Shown here: in pieces, positions 26,015-35,351 of the stretch
How the letters are laid out: each line of letters opens with the position of its first letter
Numbering within the stretch: position 1 is the stretch's first letter
Assembly: GCF_014639435.1 (NCBI RefSeq)
Contig: NZ_BMFZ01000006.1
Location: 186,001 to 250,000 of the forward strand
Origin: Hafnia psychrotolerans
Lineage (GTDB): Bacteria; Pseudomonadota; Gammaproteobacteria; Enterobacterales; Enterobacteriaceae
Direction: 5' to 3'
DNA: 64,000 bases
Notes under the pieces: generated by a model
What the model saw: the letters and a program-made list of their open reading frames with translations, nothing else
Told to the model about the DNA's origin: nothing
The model's database searches: none
Program-made: the position numbers and the translations under genes

Positions 26015-27109
26015 TCACTCATTTATTTTTAAAAGCCTCTGCTGACTACCTGCATCAAACAACTGCATTCGGCTTGTATCAATATTGACCCATAACCGGC
26101 TGCCTGGGCAACTTGCCGATCTCACCATGCTGTATACGCTGACGGGCTCGCCGGCAATGGTTCCGTGGATAAGCTCGCTCAGACCGGTGGGTTCAATCAG
26201 CGTAACGTCCAACGGTAGCGCACCGGTCTCACTGTCGACAGTGAGGACAATCGCCTCAGGACGCACGCCATAGATGACGGGTTTACCACTTTGCAGTCCG
26301 CTGATGTTCGGATCAACCGGCAACGATAAGTCTGGGCTGATGCGAACAACCGGCCCGCGGTCGCCCAGTTCCAGCGTACCGTTGATGAAGTTCATTGATG
26401 GCGAACCGATAAAACTGGCGACGAACTTGTTGGCAGGCGTGTCATACAGCTCCAGTGGCGTACCCACCTGTTGAACCAGCCCGTGGTTAAGTACCACAAT
26501 GCGGTCAGCCAGCGTCATGGCTTCGACCTGATCGTGAGTCACATACACAATAGTGTTACGCATTCTCTGATGCAGGCTTTTGATCTCAATCCGCATCTGT
26601 CCGCGCAGTTGGGCGTCAAGATTAGACAGGGGTTCATCAAAGAGGAAAACCTGCGGTTCGCGCACGATCGCCCTGCCCATCGCGACGCGCTGACGCTGCC
26701 CACCCGAAAGCTCTTTTGGACGGCGGTGCAACAGTGCCGTCAGGCCGAGGATGTCGGCAGCTTTATTGACAGCGGCGTCGATTTCAGCTTTCGGGCGCTT
26801 TTGTACTTCAAGGCTGAAACCCATGTTGCGCGCCACCGTCATGTGCGGATACAACGCGTAGCTCTGAAACACCATGGAGATATCACGATCTTTGGGCGCC
26901 ACCTGATTCATCAGCCGCGTACCAATGTGAATGTTCCCCGCGGTCGCCAGTTCCAGCCCGGCGATAGTCCGTAACAACGTGGACTTTCCGCAGCCGGATG
27001 GCCCGACCAACACCACAAATTCACCGTCTTGAATGGTCAGGTTGATGTGCCGCAGCACTTCGACGTTGTCATAACGTTTTTGGAGATCGGAAATCGTAAT
27101 CTGAGCCAT
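26015..27109 (-). CDS. Sugar ABC importer ATPase (MalK/UgpC type)
   Basis: A 364-residue ATP-binding subunit of a CUT1-type importer. Walker A is GPSGCGKST (about residues 36-44), the Q-loop is in VFQSYALYPH, the signature is LSGGQRQR, Walker B is VFLFDEP and the H-loop Asp-His is in YVTHDQ. After about residue 240 there is the C-terminal OB-fold regulatory domain typical of MalK and UgpC. It is the last gene of a leftward run (regulator, lyase, binding protein, two permeases, ATPase), 4 bp after the permease. The substrate is unknown. Confidence 0.93.
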   Translation of the reverse strand: MAQITISDLQKRYDNVEVLRHINLTIQDGEFVVLVGPSGCGKSTLLRTIAGLELATAGNIHIGTRLMNQVAPKDRDISMVFQSYALYPHMTVARNMGFSLEVQKRPKAEIDAAVNKAADILGLTALLHRRPKELSGGQRQRVAMGRAIVREPQVFLFDEPLSNLDAQLRGQMRIEIKSLHQRMRNTIVYVTHDQVEAMTLADRIVVLNHGLVQQVGTPLELYDTPANKFVASFIGSPSMNFINGTLELGDRGPVVRISPDLSLPVDPNISGLQSGKPVIYGVRPEAIVLTVDSETGALPLDVTLIEPTGLSELIHGTIAGEPVSVYSMVRSASCPGSRLWVNIDTSRMQLFDAGSQQRLLKINE

Positions 27110-27113
27110 AAAA

Positions 27114-27956
27114 TTATCCTTTTACCGCACCGGCCGTCAGCCCCTGAACCAGGTAACGCTGAATGAACGCAAAGAACAGACAGGCAGGGATCAGCGCCAG
27201 CACCGCTGCCGCCATCATGTCGCCCCAGGAAACTGCAAACTTTGATACAAAACTGAGTAATCCTACCGGGAACGTCATCACCTCGTTTTTGTTGATTAAC
27301 ATCAGCGAGAACAACAGTTCACTCCACGCGGCGGTAAAGACAAATCCCAACGTGGCGGCCATGCCCGGCAAGGTCAGCGGGATGATCACTTTACGCAGCG
27401 CCATAAAACGGCTGCACCCTTCGAGCATCGCTGACTCTTCTAAATCCTTCGGAATGCTGTCGAAAAATGACTGCATCAGAAAGGTCGCGAAGGGTACGTT
27501 GAAGGCGGTATAAATCAGGATCAGCCCCGGCAAGCTGTTGGTCAGCCCGAGCGGTGCCATCACTTTGTAAATCGGTGCAATGATCATCACCAGCGGGAAC
27601 ATCTGCGTGAACAGCAACAACGCGGCCATCACTGTTTTGCCTTTGAAGCTGAAACGGGAAAACGCAAAGCCGGCTCCAGCGGCAATGACCGTGGTCAGAA
27701 ATGCCGTGCCGAACGACACAATCAGGCTGTTGAAGAAGTACAGAGGAAACTGGCTTTCGGTAAACACGCGCTGAAAATGGATCAGCGTCATCTCGCCCGG
27801 CCACATCTGCACGCCTTCGCTGTAGAGCAGCTTATCCGGCGTGATCGAGATTTTGATCAGCCAGTAAATCGGGAATAGCGCGAACAGCAGATAGAACAGG
27901 ATCCCCAACCGGTGTCCGCCTTTGCGCAGCCATGCGCTGAGTGTTAATCCGTTCAT
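27114..27956 (-). CDS. Sugar ABC importer permease (MalG type)
   Basis: A 280-residue inner-membrane permease with six predicted helices. The cytoplasmic EAA loop, which docks on the ATPase, reads EESAMLEGCSRFMALRKVIIPLTLPG (around residues 185-210). The ending LVQGLTAGAVKG is typical of MalG-like subunits. It starts 9 bp after the partner permease and ends 4 bp before the ATPase, so the three membrane-complex genes are tightly packed. Confidence 0.92.
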   Translation of the reverse strand: MNGLTLSAWLRKGGHRLGILFYLLFALFPIYWLIKISITPDKLLYSEGVQMWPGEMTLIHFQRVFTESQFPLYFFNSLIVSFGTAFLTTVIAAGAGFAFSRFSFKGKTVMAALLLFTQMFPLVMIIAPIYKVMAPLGLTNSLPGLILIYTAFNVPFATFLMQSFFDSIPKDLEESAMLEGCSRFMALRKVIIPLTLPGMAATLGFVFTAAWSELLFSLMLINKNEVMTFPVGLLSFVSKFAVSWGDMMAAAVLALIPACLFFAFIQRYLVQGLTAGAVKG

Positions 27957-27965
27957 AGGTTTCTC

Positions 27966-28889
27966 CTATTTCAATAATTGATGGCGGATGCGCAGCAACA
28001 CCAGCGCGTAAAACGTCATCAGCACCAACAGGAATACCGCCATCGCAGAGGCATAGCCAAAGTCCAGCTTGCGGTAGGCTGTGGTGAAAATAAAACTCGA
28101 CAGAATCGACGTCGAATTTGCCGGGCCGCCGTCAGTCATCACCACGATCAGGTCGGCGAAATTGGCGATCCAGATGGTGCGCAGCATCACCGTAATGGCG
28201 ATCATTGGAGCCAGAAATGGCAAGGTGACTTTGCAGAATTGCTGCCAGCCGGACGCACCATCCATCTCCGCCGCTTCATACAAGTCTCTGGGAATCGACT
28301 GCAACGCCGCCAGTAAGGTAATCGCGAAGAATGGAATACCGAACCAGACGTTTACCACTACCGGTCCGTACAGTGCCAACTGTGGGTCAGCGAGAATGTT
28401 GTACGGCTCGGAAATGATGTGCAGATCGGTCAGCCAGTATGGCAGCACGCCGATCACCGGATTGAGCAACCATGCCCAGGTTAGGCCGGAGAGAAACGCC
28501 GGTACCGCCCATGGTAGAAAGACCAGCGCCTGCACCCAGCCGCGCCCGGCAAATTCGCGATTCAACAGCAACGCCAACCCCAGTCCCAGCACGAACTGCA
28601 ACACCAGCGAGGTCAGCGTCCAGTTGACGGTGTGCCCCAGCGCAGCGTAAAAATGCCGGTCGGCGAACATGGTACGAAAATTGTCCAGCCCCACCCAACC
28701 GGCGTCGAGTGGATTGAGCAACTGAATGTTTTGGAATGCATAGGAAATGCCGATCGCCATCGGAACAAAAATAAACAGGCCGATCAGCACCAGCGTTGGG
28801 CTGAGATAAACCCAGGGTTCCAGCAGCGCCCGTAAACGGGGAAAGCGCGGCGCGGCAGCGGTGTCTGGTGGTGAAACTTCCAACATCAT
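27966..28889 (-). CDS. Sugar ABC importer permease (MalF type)
   Basis: The second permease subunit, 307 residues with six helices; the EAA loop reads YEAAEMDGASGWQQFCKVTLPFLAP. I place the start at MMLEVSPP (28889) because GGAG lies seven bases before it; a frame open from 28934 would add 15 residues with no ribosome site. It sits between the binding-protein and MalG-type genes of the same run. Confidence 0.92.
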   Translation of the reverse strand: MMLEVSPPDTAAAPRFPRLRALLEPWVYLSPTLVLIGLFIFVPMAIGISYAFQNIQLLNPLDAGWVGLDNFRTMFADRHFYAALGHTVNWTLTSLVLQFVLGLGLALLLNREFAGRGWVQALVFLPWAVPAFLSGLTWAWLLNPVIGVLPYWLTDLHIISEPYNILADPQLALYGPVVVNVWFGIPFFAITLLAALQSIPRDLYEAAEMDGASGWQQFCKVTLPFLAPMIAITVMLRTIWIANFADLIVVMTDGGPANSTSILSSFIFTTAYRKLDFGYASAMAVFLLVLMTFYALVLLRIRHQLLK

Positions 28890-28952
28890 GACGCGTCTCC
28901 ATTGATTGAGAATGGGAAACACCGGCAAAGCCAATGCCGGCGTTTTTGAAGA

Positions 28953-30236
28953 TTATTTTTGTGTTGCCAACCACGCTTTCTGTTCTTTGGTCAGATACTT
29001 CGCCCACTCTTTCACCATGCTTTCGGTGTCGTTCTGGCCAAGCAACGTTTCCTGCGAGCTGTCTTTCACAATCACCGAGTTGAAATAACCCCAGCCTTTG
29101 AGATGCGTTGGCATGGTCAGCGGGATGTAATCCGGGCTGTTAAGCTCGGTGAACCAGCCTGCAAACTGCGGTGCGTGATAGTAAGCGTCCTGCTCCGCGC
29201 CTTTATAAATTGGCAAGGTGCCGACAAATTTCGACCACGTCAGGTTGTTTTCTTTGTTACTGAGGAAGGAAATAAGATCCCAGCTTTGATCCTGATTTTT
29301 GCCCTGCCTGAACATCGACCAACCGGTGTAACCAATGGTTGGATAAGCTTTGCCGTTTGGCCCAAGAGGCATCGGCGCGACCGAGAAATCGTTCGGATTC
29401 ATGCTTTTTTTGATGGCGATTAACGCATCCGGATCCTGATCCAACATCGCACATTTACCGGAATAGAAACTGGAGACTATTTCGTTAAAGCCCCAATTCA
29501 CGCTGTCTTTCGGCGCGTAACCTTTCTGGTACATATCCACCAGGAACTGCGCACCTTTGATGGCGCCTGGTTGAGTCAGTGTGCTATTGCCCTCTTTATC
29601 GAAGAAGTCCGGTGAACCATTCATGGCCGCCATAAACATCATCCACGCATTGGTGCCACCGACACCGCCACGCATGCAGTAACCGCTAATGCCGTTGCCG
29701 AGCGCACTGATTTTCTTCGCGTCTGCCATAAAATCATCCATGGTTTTTGGTGGCTCGGTCAGGCCGGCCTGCTGGAAGAGTTTCTTGTTCCAGAACATCG
29801 CCCGCAGATAAAAACCGTAAGGGATCATCGTAGCGGTACCGCCGGAAGAGCGCGCCATGGCCAGCGTTTTATCGGTAAGGTCAGGCGTGCCAGCCCAGCT
29901 TTTCAGGCGAGGTTCGAGATCTGCCAACATCCCGTTACTGGCGTACAGTCCTTGCCAGGTATCAGGCATTTCCACGACGTCAGGGTATTGTCCGCTCTGG
30001 ATCATGGTGCCGAGCTTTTCAAACGCCTGTCCCCACGGCAGCGACACGACGTCGATCTCGACATCAGGGTGCTGCGCTTTGTAGGCGGTTAACATTTTTT
30101 GCAGCATTTCGGTACGCGCCGGGCTGGTGATCACTTCCACCAGTGTCAGTTTGGTGGTGGCAAAACTGGTACAGGAAAACAGGCTGGCGCTAAGCGCCAG
30201 TAGGCTGAGCAAATGACGTTTCGGGTGTCGCATCAT
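28953..30236 (-). CDS. Sugar-type extracellular solute-binding protein
   Basis: A family-1 solute-binding protein of 427 residues that delivers the substrate to the permeases in the periplasm. A signal peptide covers about residues 1-25 (MMRHPKRHLLSLLALSASLF...). The mature part has the CUT1 pattern TLVEVITSPARTEMLQKML, PWGQAFEKLGTMIQSGQYPDVVEM and GYTGWSMF. The start at 30236 has GGAG seven bases upstream; a frame open to 30269 extends it without support. Such proteins usually bind oligosaccharides or glycosides, but the ligand cannot be told from sequence. Confidence 0.92.
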   Translation of the reverse strand: MMRHPKRHLLSLLALSASLFSCTSFATTKLTLVEVITSPARTEMLQKMLTAYKAQHPDVEIDVVSLPWGQAFEKLGTMIQSGQYPDVVEMPDTWQGLYASNGMLADLEPRLKSWAGTPDLTDKTLAMARSSGGTATMIPYGFYLRAMFWNKKLFQQAGLTEPPKTMDDFMADAKKISALGNGISGYCMRGGVGGTNAWMMFMAAMNGSPDFFDKEGNSTLTQPGAIKGAQFLVDMYQKGYAPKDSVNWGFNEIVSSFYSGKCAMLDQDPDALIAIKKSMNPNDFSVAPMPLGPNGKAYPTIGYTGWSMFRQGKNQDQSWDLISFLSNKENNLTWSKFVGTLPIYKGAEQDAYYHAPQFAGWFTELNSPDYIPLTMPTHLKGWGYFNSVIVKDSSQETLLGQNDTESMVKEWAKYLTKEQKAWLATQK

Positions 30237-30293
30237 CGTGGTTCTCCACAGAGCAAAGGGTCGGATCACAGGAACAGTCTTTGAGACACATCT

Positions 30294-31472
30294 TCAGGAA
30301 CAGGCGCTTTCGATGGCATTTTTCAGGTCGCGCCACAAATCTTCGGTATCTTCCAGCCCGATGGAAATCCGGATCACCCGTGGTGACACGCCGAAATCAA
30401 TCGCCGAATTGAATTCGCCCACCTGATTAAGTACGGAAATAGCTGGCATCACCAGGCTTTCAAACCCACCCCAACTGACGCCCATACGGAACAGTTTCAG
30501 TGCATTGCAGAAAGTCGGAATATCGATACCCTCGCTGAGTTCGAAGGAGAACAGGCCGCTGTAACCAGTCAGCGTCGAAGTTGGCAGCGGATCTAAACCG
30601 GGATGATTAACCTGCGTAATGCGTGAATAGCCTTGCAGACGATGCGCCAGTTCGAGGGCGCTTTCCTGATGCTGACGCATCCGCAGCGGCAAGGTGCGTA
30701 GGCCACGTAGCAACAGCCAGGCTTCATTAGCCGAGAGTTTTCCGCCTAAAAATGGGCTGATATGACGGTTGATAGCGTTGATATGCTCCGTACTAGACAC
30801 CACCAGTCCGGCCACCACATCACTGTGACCACTGATGTACTTTGATGCGGAATGGATCACCAGATCGATGCCCGCGGCCAGCGGTTTCTGGAAAATTGGC
30901 GATGCCCAGCTGTTGTCGATCATCGTCACCACGCCGTATTTTTTCGCCAGTTCGGCAATCGCCCGCAGATTCTGTTCCCCCATCACCCAGCTGTTCGGGC
31001 TTTCGAGATACAGCAGCTTCGCGCCCTGCATCGCGTCTTCTAAAACCGCCAGCGAACTGCCGTCGACGAACTGGGATTCGATCTGAAAACGGGTGCAGAA
31101 CCCGCGCAGAAAACGGTAGGTGTCGGGGTAAACGTGATTCACACACACCACTTTGTCGCCGGGACCGGCTACGCTGAGAATCGCGTTGCTGATTGCTGCC
31201 ATGCCGCTGCCGAATGCCAGACAGGCTTCCCCGCCTTCCAGTTGCGCGACCTTTTTCTGTAACTCCACCACCGTAGGGTTATCGACGCGGGAATAGAGCG
31301 CGTGGTCGCTGTCGCCGCGAAAACGGGCGATCATGCTGTCATAATCGGTGAAACTGAAAAGTGACGACTGGTAAATCGGCGGCGAGATCGCCCCGCGATC
31401 GTGGCGTGCGTCATGAACCAAACGTGTACTTTCCGACAACTCTTCGTGCTGGCTTTTATCATCTTGCTGCAT
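30294..31472 (-). CDS. Cystathionine beta-lyase/gamma-synthase family enzyme
   Basis: A 392-residue PLP-dependent enzyme of the Cys/Met metabolism family. The cofactor Lys is in HSASKYISGHSD, the phosphate-binding region is FGSGMAAIS, and Arg and Tyr of LYSRVDNPT contact PLP from the neighbouring subunit. The layout resembles MetC-type beta-lyases, which release homocysteine or a thiol, pyruvate and ammonia from a thioether amino acid; a gamma-synthase activity cannot be excluded. It lies 14 bp inside the end of the GntR gene and 57 bp before the importer binding protein, so it is probably part of the same operon. This pairing with a sugar-type importer is unusual. Confidence 0.85.
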   Translation of the reverse strand: MQQDDKSQHEELSESTRLVHDARHDRGAISPPIYQSSLFSFTDYDSMIARFRGDSDHALYSRVDNPTVVELQKKVAQLEGGEACLAFGSGMAAISNAILSVAGPGDKVVCVNHVYPDTYRFLRGFCTRFQIESQFVDGSSLAVLEDAMQGAKLLYLESPNSWVMGEQNLRAIAELAKKYGVVTMIDNSWASPIFQKPLAAGIDLVIHSASKYISGHSDVVAGLVVSSTEHINAINRHISPFLGGKLSANEAWLLLRGLRTLPLRMRQHQESALELAHRLQGYSRITQVNHPGLDPLPTSTLTGYSGLFSFELSEGIDIPTFCNALKLFRMGVSWGGFESLVMPAISVLNQVGEFNSAIDFGVSPRVIRISIGLEDTEDLWRDLKNAIESACS

Positions 31473-32172
31473 TGATCACTTCCTTCATGTCGCGTTCAGT
31501 TATGTCCAGGATGTCGTTGCTCAACCTGCGTGCGGTTTCCGGTTCGCGGTGCGCAATGGCTTCAAATAACGTGCGGTGCAGCGGGAATGAATCGCTGAAC
31601 AACGCCTGTTCCGGCGGCGATTCAAAAAAGGCGTGTAGCAGGTCGTAGATGCCGCCGACCATCTGCAACAGCAGCGGATTGTGCGCGGCGGTGTAAATCG
31701 CAGCGTGAAACTGCCAGTCCTCTGCCCCGGCGGAACCCACGCTCAGATGGACTTTTTCCATCACGTCCAGCTTGTGTTCGATGAACAGCAAATCGCTTTC
31801 TGTCGCCCGTACGGCGGCCAGCGCCGAGGCTTCGCATTCGATAATTCGACGCACCTCCAGCGCGTGCAGCATGGTGGCGGAATCGTTTTTGAAGCGCAGC
31901 GACAGAAAGCTGTCGTTAGCCGTAACTTCCGATTGCAGGAACGTCCCGCTGCCCTTTTTGCGCAAGATAATCCCCAGCGCTTCCCAGCGTTTCAGCGCCT
32001 CACGTACGGTGTTGCGGCTCACCGCCAGCCCCTCGGCCAGCACGCGCTCTGGCGGTAGTTTCTCGCCCACGCGGGTGCCGGACTGCGCCACGTAGCGAGT
32101 CAGCGCATCGAGTATCAGTATGTCGCTCTGCTGTGGCGCGATCGGGTGTAATAAATTCAGTTCGCCGTGCAT
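31459..32172 (-). CDS. GntR/FadR-family regulator (FCD domain)
   Basis: A 237-residue regulator: winged helix-turn-helix at about residues 15-75 (GEKLPPERVLAEGLAVSRNTVREALKRWEALGII), then an all-helical FCD ligand domain with the metal-binding residues spread over WQFHAAIYTAAHN and FPLHRTLFEAI. The start at 32172 (MHGELNLL) has GGAG six bases before it; an ATG 18 codons upstream is not supported. It is the first gene of the lyase/importer run and very probably controls it. FCD proteins usually sense organic acids or sugar acids. Confidence 0.9.
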   Translation of the reverse strand: MHGELNLLHPIAPQQSDILILDALTRYVAQSGTRVGEKLPPERVLAEGLAVSRNTVREALKRWEALGIILRKKGSGTFLQSEVTANDSFLSLRFKNDSATMLHALEVRRIIECEASALAAVRATESDLLFIEHKLDVMEKVHLSVGSAGAEDWQFHAAIYTAAHNPLLLQMVGGIYDLLHAFFESPPEQALFSDSFPLHRTLFEAIAHREPETARRLSNDILDITERDMKEVINAAR

Positions 32173-32484
32173 CTGCGTCTCCACCCATCTGCCAAAATTG
32201 GCCCAACAACTCAACCTATGGACCACTTTGCAATTTGTCTGCCAGTTTTACGCTTAAGTTTTAACCACATGATTTCATGCATAATTGACTATTTTGCATT
32301 CAAAAACGAACGCGACGGGAAAGACCGCCGTGGTGCAATGTGTCAACGGAATGGCCAGAAAACGTGCAGCCGTTGTTCCTGCACTGCGTAAGCGCCGATG
32401 GAAATGAGAGGTCAGGTCGATTGACGCGTGGCGGCGCAAATGATAATTGTTATCATGTAAATTCATTCTGTCAGGCAGGTTGTT
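32173..32484. promoter_or_regulatory. Divergent promoter region with a Fur-like box
   Basis: This 312-bp gap must hold the promoters of the leftward GntR/lyase/importer run and of the FAD monooxygenase. At 32440-32456 lies ATGATAATTGTTATCAT, a 7-3-7 palindrome that matches the Fur core TGATAAT-N-ATTATCA at 14 of 15 positions. TTGACG at 32421-32426 is a likely -35 and GATAAT inside the box a likely -10 (15-bp spacer), so a bound repressor would cover the promoter of the monooxygenase. A small palindrome CATGATTTCATG near 32268-32279 could be a GntR operator (weak). Confidence 0.7.
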
Positions 32485-33693
32485 ATGTCACCGAATACTG
32501 AGTCCACCGCCGCATCATGCTGTATTGTCGGCGGCGGTCCCGCAGGTTTGATGCTGGGATATTTACTGGCGCGTAAGGGTATTGACGTGACAGTGCTGGA
32601 AAAACACCCGGATTTCTTACGCGATTTTCGCGGCGACACCATTCACCCTTCGACGCTGGAGATCATCTGGCAGCTCGGCTTTCTCGATGAGTTTCTGCAA
32701 CTGCCGCATCAGCGCGCGGAAAAGCTCTACGGTGAAATCAACGGCAAAGAAACCACGCTGGCGGATTTCAGCCATCTGCCGACGCAGTGCAAGTTCATCG
32801 CCTTTATGCCGCAGTGGGATTTTCTGAACTTCATCGCCCGGAAAGCCGCGCTGCTGCCGAATTTTCGCCTGATCCACCATGCGCAGGTGCTGTCCTTGAT
32901 AGAAGTTCAGGGCCAGGTCACCGGCGTGATGGCCGAGGTCGATGGCGACGCACAGCCCTTCCATGCGGATCTGGTCGTCGGTTGCGACGGGCGCAATTCG
33001 ATTGTGCGTGAACAGGCAGGCATGGAAATCCGCCGCTTCGGCGCACCGCGAGACGTACTGTGGCTGAAAATCAACCAACGTCCGGACGACCCCAAATGGT
33101 CGATGGGGCATCGCGGGCCGAAGAAAAACTTCATCATGATCGACCGTGGCGATTACTGGCAGTGTGGCTACTCTATTGCGAAAGACAGCCTCGACACCCT
33201 GAAAGCGCAAGGCATCCCGTCCTTCCTCGATCTGCTGGCCGAGGTATCGCCGTTTGAGCGTCAGCGTTTGCAGGAAGACATTACCCACTGGGACGACGTG
33301 CGTCTGCTGGTGATCCGCATCGACCGTCTGAAGGAATGGGCGAAGCCGGGTTTATTGTGCATTGGCGATGCCGCCCACGCGATGTCACCGATTGGCGGCG
33401 TGGGCGTGAATCTGGCGATTCAGGACGCCGTGGCCACCGCGAATATTATCACGGCCCCGCTGCTGAGCGGCACACTCAGCCTACCGCATCTCAAAAGAGT
33501 CCAGCGTCGCCGCTGGTTTCCAACCTGGGCGACCCAGTCGTTGCAAATTATGATCAGTAAAGCCGGGCAGAAGAAACGCAGCAAACCGCCAGGCAGCATG
33601 GAGTTGTGGCTACGGAATAGAAAATTTATCCCCTTTTTGTTTGGCCGGTTGATCGGCATTGGGTTTTATCGGGAAATGCCAAAGAAGGGGTAG
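32485..33693 (+). CDS. FAD-dependent monooxygenase (PHBH/UbiH fold)
   Basis: A 402-residue flavoprotein of the p-hydroxybenzoate-hydroxylase superfamily. The FAD-binding motif GGGPAGLMLGYLLARKG is at about residues 13-29, VGCDGRNS at about 165 is the DG motif that contacts FAD and NADPH, and GDAAHAMSPIGGVGVNLAIQDA at about 293 is the GD motif. The substrate is likely an aromatic or conjugated ring compound but is unknown. ATG 32485 has AGGCAGG upstream. The Fur-like box over its promoter suggests induction in iron limitation. The basic C-terminal tail has no membrane helix. Confidence 0.85.
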   Translation: MSPNTESTAASCCIVGGGPAGLMLGYLLARKGIDVTVLEKHPDFLRDFRGDTIHPSTLEIIWQLGFLDEFLQLPHQRAEKLYGEINGKETTLADFSHLPTQCKFIAFMPQWDFLNFIARKAALLPNFRLIHHAQVLSLIEVQGQVTGVMAEVDGDAQPFHADLVVGCDGRNSIVREQAGMEIRRFGAPRDVLWLKINQRPDDPKWSMGHRGPKKNFIMIDRGDYWQCGYSIAKDSLDTLKAQGIPSFLDLLAEVSPFERQRLQEDITHWDDVRLLVIRIDRLKEWAKPGLLCIGDAAHAMSPIGGVGVNLAIQDAVATANIITAPLLSGTLSLPHLKRVQRRRWFPTWATQSLQIMISKAGQKKRSKPPGSMELWLRNRKFIPFLFGRLIGIGFYREMPKKG

Positions 33694-33822
33694 CTTTTGG
33701 AAAAAACGGGGGCAACTGTTTTCAGACTCAGCAGGTTTGGACTACCCACCAACACGATTTTCATCCACATGAACCGAGGTGGTATCATCCCCGCATTATT
33801 GAATTAATCTCGGATACCCCCA

Positions 33823-34494
33823 ATGTCGTCATCAGCTCCGTTACTGCAATTACGGGACATCAGCTTTTCACTCAATAACCGGACGTTGTTAGAACCGGTC
33901 TCATTTAATCTCAATCCTGGCGAGTTCACTCTGCTGACCGGCCCTTCGGGCAGCGGTAAGAGCACATTGCTGAAAATCATTGCATCGCTGCAAACGCCAA
34001 CCGGAGGAACGCTGCACTTTAAAGGCGAGGATATTACCGGGCTAAAACCGGAAATCTACCGCCAGCAGGTTTCGTATTGTTTCCAGACGCCGACGCTGTT
34101 TGGCGAAACTGTGCAGGATAATCTGGCCTTGCCCTATGACATTCGCGGCGAGAAAAGCGATGTCAGCACAATGAAACAGTGGCTGACTAAGGTTCATCTG
34201 CCTGAAGACATGCTACAAAAGAAAATCCTGGAATTATCCGGTGGGGAAAAACAGCGTGTCTCATTATTACGCAATCTGCAATTTTTGCCCGACGTCCTAT
34301 TGTTGGATGAGATCACCAGCGCACTGGATGAAGAAAATAAGCAGAATATCAACCGGATTATTGCCGATTTAGTGCGCGACCATTCGCTGGCCGTGCTGTG
34401 GGTCAGCCATGATCAGAACGAAATTCGCCATGCGCAACACGTGATTACTCTGAATCATCACACCGAAGAGAAAACCCCTCATGAACCAGCATAA
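33823..34494 (+). CDS. fetA: Iron efflux ABC transporter ATPase FetA
   Basis: A 223-residue ATPase with Walker A GPSGSGKST, Q-loop YCFQTPTLFGETV, signature LSGGEKQR, Walker B VLLLDEITSALD and H-loop WVSHDQ. The DEITSALD variant and the YCFQTP segment are characteristic of FetA (YbbL). In E. coli FetAB exports iron and protects against oxidative stress. The gene overlaps fetB by 14 bp, and the pair forms one transcription unit. Confidence 0.92.
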   Translation: MSSSAPLLQLRDISFSLNNRTLLEPVSFNLNPGEFTLLTGPSGSGKSTLLKIIASLQTPTGGTLHFKGEDITGLKPEIYRQQVSYCFQTPTLFGETVQDNLALPYDIRGEKSDVSTMKQWLTKVHLPEDMLQKKILELSGGEKQRVSLLRNLQFLPDVLLLDEITSALDEENKQNINRIIADLVRDHSLAVLWVSHDQNEIRHAQHVITLNHHTEEKTPHEPA

Positions 34495-35248
34495 TATTAC
34501 CAATGAATCCCTGGCGCTGGCCCTCATTCTGGTGGTTGTCGCCCTGCTGGTCAGTAAAAAAGAGAAGTTAGGTCTGGAGAAAGACATCATCTGGAGCGTG
34601 GCCCGCGCGATTGTCCAATTGGTGATTGTCGGCTATGTGCTGAAATACATTTTTGATATCAACAACGGCGTGTTGACGGTACTGATGGTGTTATTCATCT
34701 GCGTTAACGCGGCGCTTAATGCCAAAAAACGCAGCCGCAATATTGATAACGGTTTTGTGATTTCGTTTGTCGCCATCGCGACAGGCACCACGCTGACGCT
34801 GGCCGTTCTGCTACTAAGCCGTTCGATTGAATTTTTACCGATGCAGGTGATCCCAATTTCAGGCATGATCGCGGGCAATGCGATGGTCGCGGTCGGCCTG
34901 TGTTACAGCAACCTGAACCAGCGTTTTATGGATAACCAGCAAAAGATCCTTGAGATGCTCAGTTTAGGCGCATCAACCAAAATGGCGTCCGGGTCAATTA
35001 TTCGTGACAGTATCCGTGCAGCGATGATCCCAACCGTCGATGCAGCCAAAACCGTCGGACTCGTCAGCCTGCCAGGCATGATGTCGGGGCTTATTTTCGC
35101 CGGTATTGATCCGGTGAAAGCGATTAAATATCAAATTATGGTGACTTTTATGCTGTTGGCCACGGCCAGTCTATCGACGATCATTGCGGGCTATCTCTCC
35201 TACCGACGCTTTTACAATGCGCGTGTGCAACTTCGAATACTGAAATAG
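34481..35248 (+). CDS. fetB: Iron efflux ABC transporter permease FetB
   Basis: A 255-residue permease of the UPF0014 family with about six to seven membrane helices. The motifs KEKLGLEKDIIWSVARAIVQL near residue 25 and LSLGASTKMA and SLPGMMSGLIFAGIDPVKAIKYQ in the second half are family-typical; the last probably contacts FetA. It partners FetA directly upstream. No further gene is coupled to it. Confidence 0.93.
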   Translation: MNQHNITNESLALALILVVVALLVSKKEKLGLEKDIIWSVARAIVQLVIVGYVLKYIFDINNGVLTVLMVLFICVNAALNAKKRSRNIDNGFVISFVAIATGTTLTLAVLLLSRSIEFLPMQVIPISGMIAGNAMVAVGLCYSNLNQRFMDNQQKILEMLSLGASTKMASGSIIRDSIRAAMIPTVDAAKTVGLVSLPGMMSGLIFAGIDPVKAIKYQIMVTFMLLATASLSTIIAGYLSYRRFYNARVQLRILK

Positions 35249-35351
35249 CAAAGCGGACAAGGACCCGGCTTACCCAATTGTTACGGTGTCACTATGCGAT
35301 TGTTGGCTTTTTCAGTTAAGTTATGAGTCTAACGTTCACTGGAGAAGAGTA

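Noticed and set aside
32617-33288. 223-codon open frame antisense to the FAD monooxygenase
   Set aside because: Codon-bias shadow of a clear flavoprotein gene; the product resembles nothing known.
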